Part shown: one piece after another, positions 6,864-12,795 of the stretch
Layout: each line of letters starts with the position of its first letter
Position numbering within the stretch: position 1 is the stretch's first letter
NCBI GenBank assembly: GCA_902783295.1
Contig: CACZQT010000086.1
Coordinates: forward strand, 1-15,824
DNA length: 15,824 nucleotides
Direction: 5' to 3'
DNA from: an uncultured Lachnospiraceae bacterium
GTDB lineage: Bacteria > Bacillota > Clostridia > Lachnospirales > Lachnospiraceae
Translations under genes and position numbers: made by a program
Notes under the pieces: generated by a model
The model's database searches: none
Told to the model about the DNA's origin: nothing
What the model saw: only the letters and a program-made list of their open reading frames with translations

Positions 6864-7388
6864 GTGAAAAAAATATCTCATTGGCTGGATGAGTACTTTG
6901 AAGAGGTCATCCTTTGTATTCTTCTGGCCGCGATTGCCCTTATTCTGTTTATTCAGATCATTCTCCGCACATTCTTCAAAAGTTCCCTTTCATGGGCGGA
7001 AGAAATCGCGCGGAACTGCTATGTCTACATCGCATTTTTCTGTATGCCGTTGTGCATCAAGCGCAACAAGATGCTGAAGGTGGATATTATCGTGGATTTC
7101 TTCCCCGAGCGGGTGAGGAACATCCTGAAGTATATCGGCGATGTCCTCTGTTTCTGTCTGTGGGTTGTCCTGTTTTATTTCTCGTTCCGGGTTATCAGAT
7201 CGGCATATCTGAAGCCGACCTACAGCCAGACTCTTGGGTATAACGAGATTCTCATCTACGGGATGCCTACTTTTGTCTTCGGCCTGGCGGTTTTCCGTGA
7301 GATTCAGCGCCTGGTCCGTATTGCTCCGGAAACCTTCGGGACGAAAAAGCCTGAAATAACGGAAGATAAGAAGGAGGCGGGCCAATGA
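6864..7388 (+). CDS. dctQ: TRAP transporter small permease subunit (DctQ)
   Basis: A 174-residue integral membrane protein of the DctQ family. Four hydrophobic segments are visible (about residues 15-36, 47-66, 88-112, 124-146). The family signature SWAEEIAR follows the first segment, and the protein has a charged cytoplasmic tail. It is the small subunit of a tripartite, sodium-driven, periplasmic-binding-protein-dependent uptake system for organic acids. I chose the GTG at 6864: AAAGGAGG lies five bases before it, and the encoded VKKISHWLDEYFEE is a typical N-terminus, whereas the frame upstream of it has no such site. Its stop overlaps the dctM start by four bases (ATGA). It stands divergent from the larA operon, so uptake and catabolism can be switched on together. 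Confidence 0.93.
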   Translation: MKKISHWLDEYFEEVILCILLAAIALILFIQIILRTFFKSSLSWAEEIARNCYVYIAFFCMPLCIKRNKMLKVDIIVDFFPERVRNILKYIGDVLCFCLWVVLFYFSFRVIRSAYLKPTYSQTLGYNEILIYGMPTFVFGLAVFREIQRLVRIAPETFGTKKPEITEDKKEAGQ

Positions 7389-8686
7389 CTCCTATCGTAT
7401 TGATGTGTCTCGTTTTTTTCATCGCCCTGATCCTCGGTCTGCCGATTTTTATCGCCATAGTCGGTGCTGCTGTCATTCCGTCGCTTTTCTTCGCGGGATC
7501 TTTTCCGGCAGACGTTCCTTACGTAATCCGCAGCATGCTGGCCGGCGTCGACAGCTTTACTCTGCTTGCCATGCCGCTTTTCATGCTTTCGGGCGATATT
7601 ATGTGCAAAGGCGGCGTTTCAAAGCGCTTCTTTGACGTATTCGCGATCTTCACCGGCAAAACCACGGGTGGAATGCCTGCAGCAGCCATCCTGACCTGCC
7701 TGTTCTTCGGAGCTGTATCCGGTTCCGGACCCGCCACCTGTGCGGCAGTCGGTGCCATTGTCCTTCCTATCCTGATCGATGACCTGGGCTACGACAGACT
7801 TTTCTGCGGTGCGCTGCTGGCAACAGCAGCAGGTCTCGCCGTCATCATCCCTCCAAGCAACTCTTACGTTTCCGTCTGTGCGGTGACCGGCGAGTCGATC
7901 GGGGATCTGATGATTGCAGGCATCATTCCCGGCTGCCTGATCGCCCTGTTCGAGATCATCTGGGCTGTTACTTACTGCAAAACACACGGGGAAGACAAAG
8001 CAAAGATCAGCGCGAACTACGAGCGTCTGAAAGCTGCCGGCTTCGGAAAGATCATTGTGCGGGCTATCCCCGCCCTGCTGTTCCCGGTCCTGATTCTCGG
8101 CGGTATTTACGGTGGATTCGTAACGCCTACTGAAGCAGCCTGTGTATCCGTTTTCTATGCATTGTTCATTGCGCTGTTTATTTACCGGTCTGTAAAACTC
8201 CGGGATCTTCCCAGATTCCTCTTAAATGCGATCCGGACCATGTGTCCTATTACCATCCTTTTCTCCGGTGCAAGAGCTTTTGCAAAAATCCTCACACTGA
8301 CCGGAGCTCCGACAAATCTCGCAAAATGGATCACAACAGTCGTTCCGAACAGATATGCACTGATCGGGATCATGATCTTTGTACTGCTGATCATCGGAAT
8401 GTTTATGGACTGCGGCCCTGCGCTGATCATCCTGGCACCGATTCTGCTGCCCGTTGCAAAACTTTTCGGAATCGACAGCATCCATTTCCTGCTGATCTGT
8501 GTCTGCTGCCTTTCCATCGGCTTCGTGACACCGCCATTCGGAATGAACCTGTTCGTGGCTGCTCCCATGCTGAATGTACCCAGCTTCGAACTTGGCAAAA
8601 AATGCTTCCCGTTTGCACTGGCTGATCTGCTCGCCGTCATTGTGGTCGCATTCGTTCCCTGGCTGGCCCTTGTTCTGATCCGGTAA
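7385..8686 (+). CDS. dctM: TRAP transporter large permease subunit (DctM)
   Basis: A 433-residue polytopic membrane protein with about 12-13 hydrophobic segments, normal for DctM, which forms the ion-coupled transport channel. Family marks include PLFMLSGDIM in the first quarter, SGSGPATCAAVGAI, AVIIPPSNSYV, GGFVTPTEAA, and GFVTPPFGMNLFVA near the end. It is translationally coupled to dctQ by ATGA overlap, with GGAGG about nine bases upstream of its start. The substrate is set by the binding protein dctP. In this context it is most likely a 2-hydroxycarboxylate or sugar acid. Confidence 0.96.
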   Translation: MTPIVLMCLVFFIALILGLPIFIAIVGAAVIPSLFFAGSFPADVPYVIRSMLAGVDSFTLLAMPLFMLSGDIMCKGGVSKRFFDVFAIFTGKTTGGMPAAAILTCLFFGAVSGSGPATCAAVGAIVLPILIDDLGYDRLFCGALLATAAGLAVIIPPSNSYVSVCAVTGESIGDLMIAGIIPGCLIALFEIIWAVTYCKTHGEDKAKISANYERLKAAGFGKIIVRAIPALLFPVLILGGIYGGFVTPTEAACVSVFYALFIALFIYRSVKLRDLPRFLLNAIRTMCPITILFSGARAFAKILTLTGAPTNLAKWITTVVPNRYALIGIMIFVLLIIGMFMDCGPALIILAPILLPVAKLFGIDSIHFLLICVCCLSIGFVTPPFGMNLFVAAPMLNVPSFELGKKCFPFALADLLAVIVVAFVPWLALVLIR

Positions 8687-8697
8687 CGAACCAATAA

Positions 8698-8748
8698 GGA
8701 AAAGCTGATTTCAATCAGCTTTTCCCGGGATGATTTCTGAATCATCCC
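8698..8748 (+). other. Tandem hairpins between dctM and dctP
   Basis: Two adjacent stem-loops fill the gap after dctM. The first pairs GGAAAAGCTGATT (8698-8710) with AATCAGCTTTTCC (8713-8725). The second pairs GGGATGATT (8727-8735) with AATCATCCC (8740-8748) around TCTG. No clear T-run follows either. Such hairpins often protect or process the transcript so that the binding protein is made in excess over the permease. A leaky terminator is the alternative. Confidence 0.7.
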
Positions 8749-8780
8749 ACTCAATATTTATTTTCATTAAGGAGGTTAAG

Positions 8781-9818
8781 ATGAAAAAACTGTTTGCCCT
8801 GCTTCTTGCATCTGCGATGATCATGTGCGGTTTCTCAAACCAGAGCACTTTGGCGGCAGACGCTCCCAAAGCTGAACTTGAAGGTAAGTATCAGTTCATT
8901 ATCGGCAGCTCTTCCAACGCCGGCAGTACAGACTGCAATGTATTCGAAAAGTTTGCTGAAGACATAACAAATGAAACCGATGGCAAAATGAACGTTCAGT
9001 TCTACGGTGCTTCCGCCTTAGGTTCTGATAAGGAAATGATCACCGCCATGTCCGAAGGAACGATTACGATGGTCACCGCCACTTCCGCTCAGTTTTCCGG
9101 CCTTGTCCCCGAAATCGCCATTCTGGATATCCCCAACGCCGTCAAGAATATGAGTGATGTAGCCGCCCTGTTCTCCGATGAAGAGTTTATGGAAACCTGC
9201 CAGGGATGGTTCGAAAAAGCCGGTCTCCGCCTGGTTGCCTGGGATACCACCCTTTCCAAGGTTATGGCTTCCACCAAGGAAATCCAGAGCGTAGCTGATT
9301 TTGCCGGTTACGATATGCGCACCCTTAACAATAAATATCAGATTGCTTACTGGGCCGGCCTCGGTACAAACACAATCCAGATCGACGCCTCCGAGCTTTA
9401 CCTGTCTCTGCAGCAGGGCCTGATCGATGGTCTGGAAATGTCCGTTAACGGTATCCGTACCCGCAACCTGTACGAAGTTGCCAACTATATCGTAGATACA
9501 CTGGACTATACCCAGTTCAAACTTCTCGTCATGAACCTTGATGCCTACAATGCCATGACTGACGCTGACAAGGAATGGTTCGATAACCGTATGAAAGAGC
9601 TCTCCGCTGAGTACTGCGCGGAAAGTGCCAAGGATATGGAAGCCGACTGGAAATTCATGGAAGAATCCGGCTGCGTCTGCCTGCGGGGCAATGACCAGCT
9701 CTTTGATGAGATGCGTGCCGTTGCTGAAGAAAAAGTGTGGCCTATGATCCGTGAAGATATCGGTGACGAAGTCGTTGATTTCTTCTTCGATTCCATCAAG
9801 AGAGTGACCGGGCAGTAA
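8781..9818 (+). CDS. dctP: TRAP transporter substrate-binding protein (DctP)
   Basis: A 345-residue extracytoplasmic binding protein of the DctP/TAXI-like fold that hands the substrate to DctQM. Residues 1-26 form a signal peptide (Lys-Lys, then a hydrophobic core). Cys16 in MIMCGF is preceded by Met, a poor lipobox, while LAADA near 24-28 is a possible signal peptidase I site, so the mode of anchoring is unclear. Arg180 in AGYDMR sits where the family's carboxylate-binding arginine is expected, fitting a carboxylate ligand. The C-terminal half shows the usual LQQGLIDGLE and long helices. I chose the ATG at 8781 (AAGGAGG directly upstream, and the signal peptide begins there) over an in-frame ATG at 8730 that lies inside a hairpin. 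A strong terminator follows. Confidence 0.95.
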   Translation: MKKLFALLLASAMIMCGFSNQSTLAADAPKAELEGKYQFIIGSSSNAGSTDCNVFEKFAEDITNETDGKMNVQFYGASALGSDKEMITAMSEGTITMVTATSAQFSGLVPEIAILDIPNAVKNMSDVAALFSDEEFMETCQGWFEKAGLRLVAWDTTLSKVMASTKEIQSVADFAGYDMRTLNNKYQIAYWAGLGTNTIQIDASELYLSLQQGLIDGLEMSVNGIRTRNLYEVANYIVDTLDYTQFKLLVMNLDAYNAMTDADKEWFDNRMKELSAEYCAESAKDMEADWKFMEESGCVCLRGNDQLFDEMRAVAEEKVWPMIREDIGDEVVDFFFDSIKRVTGQ

Positions 9819-9834
9819 AAAAACGCTTTCTCAA

Positions 9835-9870
9835 GGGGCGGCGCCATTCGCGCCGCCCCCTTTCTTTTTC
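9835..9870 (+). terminator. Rho-independent terminator after dctP
   Basis: GGGGCGGCGC (9835-9844) pairs with GCGCCGCCCC (9850-9859) around the loop CATTC and is followed by CTTTCTTTTTC. A ten-pair GC-rich stem with a T-rich tail is a strong intrinsic terminator. It should separate most dctQMP transcription from the hydratase gene downstream. Confidence 0.9.
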
Positions 9871-9886
9871 TGAAAAAGTGGTTTTT

Positions 9887-9913
9887 CGATTCCGCTCCGC
9901 CCATCCGGAATCG
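9887..9913 (+). repeat. Inverted repeat in the leader of the hydratase gene
   Basis: CGATTCCG (9887-9894) and CGGAATCG (9906-9913) form an eight-base inverted repeat with an 11-base spacer, ending eight bases before the ribosome binding site (9921-9927). A shorter GAAAAA/TTTTTC pair sits just before it (9872-9887). It could be an operator or an RNA hairpin affecting translation; it does not resemble the LysR site. Confidence 0.45.
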
Positions 9914-9933
9914 TCACAATGAAGGAGACCCCG

Positions 9934-10734
9934 ATGAATAAAGACCCTCATAATCTGGCAGGCCTGCTGTTCGAAGCATATGCCAGCCGAAAAAAGCTCC
10001 CGGTTTTCAGCCGGCGTCTGAACCTCTCCACAGAGGACGCTTACGCTGTCCAGGCTTCTTTTGTAAAACAGGTCGAAGCTTATACAAAAAAAAGCAGCCT
10101 CGGATACAAAATCGGAGGCTGCAGCTACAAAGGCGAAAAAGGGAAATTCGGTTTTCATTACGGACAGCTCGTACCGGCGAACCTGTATGCAAATAACAGT
10201 TCCATAGGAATTCCTGAGGAAGAAGAGATCTGCGCCGAGGCAGAGATCGGTCTGTATCTGAATGAAAGAATCCATTCTGTTTTCTGTCCGGACGATGTAT
10301 TCATGGCCATAGACGCAGTCGTTCCCGTACTGGAACTGACCCGGACCCGTTTTTCCGGTGATCGTACACTTTCGGATACAATCTGTGACAATGCGGCACA
10401 CCTTGCCGTGGTAACCGGCAGCGCATTGCCCTGCCTTCCGGATCCGGATCTGGAGTTTTCTCCCATCATCACCATCAATTCCGCGTATCCTGAATACAGA
10501 CGCGGAAGCGCTTCTATACGAATGATGGCTGATTATATTCTGCTTTTGAAGGATGAACTTCAAAAACGCAGTACCCTGATCCGTCCGGGCTGCCTTTTTC
10601 TTTCAGGAACTTTAAGCCGTCCATCCCTGAAACTTCGCCCAGATGATTCAGTTATGGCGGATTTCGGAAATTCTCTGATCGTATCAGCACATTTTCAGTG
10701 CTTGTATTCCCATTCCATCTCTGATAAAATATAA
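9934..10734 (+). CDS. 2-keto-4-pentenoate hydratase / fumarylacetoacetate hydrolase family protein
   Basis: A 266-residue protein of the MhpD-like branch of the FAH superfamily, whose members hydrate or decarboxylate 2-keto-4-enoic acids or cleave related keto acids with a divalent metal. Metal ligands can be placed: Glu102 and Glu104 in CAEAEIGLYL and Glu134 in PVLELTRT. Lys59 in GYKIGG and the later DNAAHLAVVTG segment are also typical. I chose the ATG at 9934, six bases after GAAGGAG; an upstream ATG at 9919 overlaps that site. No clear promoter precedes it, so it probably depends on read-through from dctQMP. Its 3' end contains the lysR promoter and its stop lies within the lysR operator candidate. 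It may act on the 2-oxo product of the dehydrogenases, or on a separate keto acid; the exact reaction is unknown. Confidence 0.82.
   Translation: MNKDPHNLAGLLFEAYASRKKLPVFSRRLNLSTEDAYAVQASFVKQVEAYTKKSSLGYKIGGCSYKGEKGKFGFHYGQLVPANLYANNSSIGIPEEEEICAEAEIGLYLNERIHSVFCPDDVFMAIDAVVPVLELTRTRFSGDRTLSDTICDNAAHLAVVTGSALPCLPDPDLEFSPIITINSAYPEYRRGSASIRMMADYILLLKDELQKRSTLIRPGCLFLSGTLSRPSLKLRPDDSVMADFGNSLIVSAHFQCLYSHSISDKI
10702..10730 (+). promoter_or_regulatory. Promoter candidate of lysR
   Basis: TTGTAT (10702-10707) and TAAAAT (10725-10730) are separated by exactly 17 bases, a good sigma-A pair. It lies within the last codons of the hydratase gene. The LysR operator candidate begins at the next base. 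Confidence 0.6.
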
Positions 10735-10749
10735 GTATAAATTTATAGT
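10731..10749. promoter_or_regulatory. LysR operator candidate, site 3 (lysR autoregulation)
   Basis: ATAAGTATAAATTTATAGT contains the perfect 12-base palindrome TATAAATTTATA (10736-10747). It directly follows the lysR -10 box and covers the expected transcription start, a position that should repress. It is nearly identical to site 1 at the larA promoter (17/19). Negative autoregulation combined with activation of the target genes is the common LysR arrangement. Confidence 0.58.
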
Positions 10750-10777
10750 TGTTTTCAGAAAGGATAAAATTGCAGCC

Positions 10778-11704
10778 ATGACCCTGAAACAGCTAATATA
10801 CTTTCAGATGCTTTCCAAAGAATTGAATTACACGAAGACCGCAAAACAATTGTATATATCTCAGCCCAGCCTGAGCTATACGATCAGAGAACTGGAATCT
10901 GAACTTGGGACCAGTCTGTTCACCCGGATAGGATCTTCCAAAAAGATATGTCTGACCAAAGCAGGCGAGATTTTTCTCGAATACGTTGATGCTGCTTTAT
11001 CCAGCCTCAGCCATGGCCGCGATGCCGTGAACAGCTATATCAGCACGGAATCTCTTATGCTGAGGATCGGGTACATCCACACCTTCCCTCTGGCCGCCAT
11101 CAAGAAACTGTTGAAAGATTACCAGCATGAATACCCGAACAATAATACTCCCGCCCGGGGCGAGGGTTCCAAAGGGCACGATTATACCCTGTACCGGGAG
11201 ATTTTTTCCTCAAATACCGCCCTCCATGAGGCGATTGCCTCCGGAAATCTGAATTTTGCCCTTAGCCTCTCCATGACCGACAAGGTAGAAGGCTTTGTCC
11301 TGATGCAGCAGGAATTATACGTCTTTGTCTCGAAAAATCATCCTCTCGGATCCAGAACACATATTACCTTTGATGAGCTTCGCCGTGAACCCTGTATTCG
11401 CGTCCCGCACGCTGTAGAAACAAATCTTTGTCTTGATACTGTCTATCATGCCTACAGCTATGAACCGGTTGTCTCCTTCCAGGCAGAAAATACAAACGCA
11501 GCCATCGCTTATGTAATGGATTACAACTGCTACACCGTCGCACCCAAAGTCTCTACCATGGATCTGTCACAGCTTACCGCACTGCAGATCGATGGACATC
11601 CGCTGTCGCGTCCGATCTACTTCATCTGGAAAAAAGGAAAACATTTTAACGCGCTGGAAGGTTCTTTCCATGATTTTGTTTACAGCAGATGCCGCAGTAT
11701 CTGA
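10778..11704 (+). CDS. LysR-family transcriptional regulator
   Basis: A 308-residue LysR-type regulator. Residues 1-60 form the winged helix-turn-helix, with MTLKQLIYFQMLSKELNYTK, the recognition helix around ISQPSLSYTIRELESELG, and LFTR. A linker helix and the periplasmic-binding-like effector domain (about 90-300) follow. A segment near 124-145 (TPARGEGSKGHDYTLYREIF) is unusual for the family but in frame. The ribosome binding site AGAAAGGA (10757-10764) is somewhat far from the ATG. It probably controls the larA operon and dctQMP in response to their substrate, since three related AT-rich sites lie at the larA, dctQ and lysR promoters. psuK follows after about 50 bases and may be co-transcribed. 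Confidence 0.93.
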   Translation: MTLKQLIYFQMLSKELNYTKTAKQLYISQPSLSYTIRELESELGTSLFTRIGSSKKICLTKAGEIFLEYVDAALSSLSHGRDAVNSYISTESLMLRIGYIHTFPLAAIKKLLKDYQHEYPNNNTPARGEGSKGHDYTLYREIFSSNTALHEAIASGNLNFALSLSMTDKVEGFVLMQQELYVFVSKNHPLGSRTHITFDELRREPCIRVPHAVETNLCLDTVYHAYSYEPVVSFQAENTNAAIAYVMDYNCYTVAPKVSTMDLSQLTALQIDGHPLSRPIYFIWKKGKHFNALEGSFHDFVYSRCRSI

Positions 11705-11754
11705 GGAAGCACCGGCAACCCCGTGTTTCCACGGCGTATGAAAGGATTTCCAAA

Positions 11755-12690
11755 ATGAATCATACTATTTCCCAGGCCGGGCCGGCCGTGGTGATCGGTG
11801 CTGCGAATATCGATATCGGCGCACGTGCCTTTGCGCCTTTAAAGCCGGGTGATTCCAATCCCGGTAAAGCGCAGGTGGCTGCCGGAGGCGTCGGCCGCAA
11901 TATCGCGCACAATCTCTGCCTGCTGGGCTGCCGCGCCGTACTTCTGACTGCACTGGGCGAGGACGATGCCGCCGACATTCTGGAGGCTGACTGCCGGGCT
12001 GCCGGCATTGACCTGTCACACGCAAAAAGGATACCCGGAGCGTCCACATCCCGTTACATTTACCTGTGCGGACCGGACGGCGATATGGAACTGGCCGTTT
12101 CTGATATGGAGATATGCCGGGAAATAACACCGGCCTATCTCATGACACAGCAGGATATTCTATCTTCAGCAGCCGCAGTGGTTGTGGATGCAAATCTGCC
12201 GGAGGAGTCCCTGTTCTGGCTGGGCGAACATTGTCCGGCTCCGCTGTTCGCAGATCCGGTTTCCGCCGCCAAAGCACCCCGTATGAAAGCACTCCTGCCG
12301 TATCTGCATACATTAAAGCCTAACCGTCTGGAGGCGGAAATCCTGACGGGAATCTCCATCCGCAGCCTTGCGGATGCCGGAAAAGCTGCCGGGCTGCTTC
12401 TGGAAACAGGTGTAAAAGAAGTATTCCTCTCTCTGGGATCCGAAGGTGTTCTGGCTGCCGGCCAGGGCTGCTTCCATCACATCCCCTGCTTTCCGGCACA
12501 TGTTCAGAATGCCACCGGTGCAGGAGACGCTTTCCTGGCGGCACTCTGCCGCGCCTTTCTGGACGGAATGGACCTGGAGCAGAGTGCCTGTTTTGCGTCC
12601 GCTGCAGCTGCAATCACGGTGGAAAGCAAGAATACCATCTCGCCGGAACTCTCCGTTGATAAAATCAGGTGCAGAATACGAGAAACCTGA
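11755..12690 (+). CDS. psuK: Pseudouridine kinase (PfkB family)
   Basis: A 311-residue PfkB-fold sugar kinase matching pseudouridine kinase in detail: VVIGAANIDIG at the start, DSNPGK (33-38), GGVGRNIAHNLCLLG (44-58), DPVSAAK, LHTLKPNRLEAEILTGI, and the catalytic NATGAGDAF with Asp258 as base. E. coli PsuK shares these stretches. It phosphorylates pseudouridine to its 5'-phosphate, which PsuG then cleaves to uracil and ribose 5-phosphate. I chose the ATG at 11755 because GAAAGGA lies eight bases upstream; the frame stays open back to 11689, inside lysR, without a ribosome binding site. No psuG gene lies in the window. It has no obvious link to hydroxy acid metabolism and may use the lysR promoter. 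Confidence 0.9.
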   Translation: MNHTISQAGPAVVIGAANIDIGARAFAPLKPGDSNPGKAQVAAGGVGRNIAHNLCLLGCRAVLLTALGEDDAADILEADCRAAGIDLSHAKRIPGASTSRYIYLCGPDGDMELAVSDMEICREITPAYLMTQQDILSSAAAVVVDANLPEESLFWLGEHCPAPLFADPVSAAKAPRMKALLPYLHTLKPNRLEAEILTGISIRSLADAGKAAGLLLETGVKEVFLSLGSEGVLAAGQGCFHHIPCFPAHVQNATGAGDAFLAALCRAFLDGMDLEQSACFASAAAAITVESKNTISPELSVDKIRCRIRET

Positions 12691-12743
12691 AACATGTGCA
12701 CAGCTCCATTCCATTAAGCCCAATCAATGAAACCCTTCAAAAG

Positions 12744-12775
12744 AAAACGCGGCAGTTTTGTTCTGCCGCGTTTTT
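12744..12775. terminator. Bidirectional terminator between psuK and rho
   Basis: AAAACGCGGCAG (12744-12755) pairs with CTGCCGCGTTTT (12763-12774) around the loop TTTTGTT. On the plus strand a T-run (12771-12775) follows for psuK. On the minus strand the complement of the A-rich flank (12733-12747) serves rho. The two genes converge here and share it. Confidence 0.88.
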
Positions 12776-12795
12776 CTGCGTCTTCATCACATGAC

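Noticed and set aside
10997..11250. A possible frameshift in lysR, because the segment around residues 124-145 is atypical.
   Set aside because: The frame is continuous, both flanks align with normal LysR features in the same frame, and no frame change improves the match.
246..12795. The metabolic block as an integrated mobile element.
   Set aside because: No integrase, transposase, attachment-site repeat or tRNA junction was seen at either side; only its position between rho and rpmE suggests insertion.
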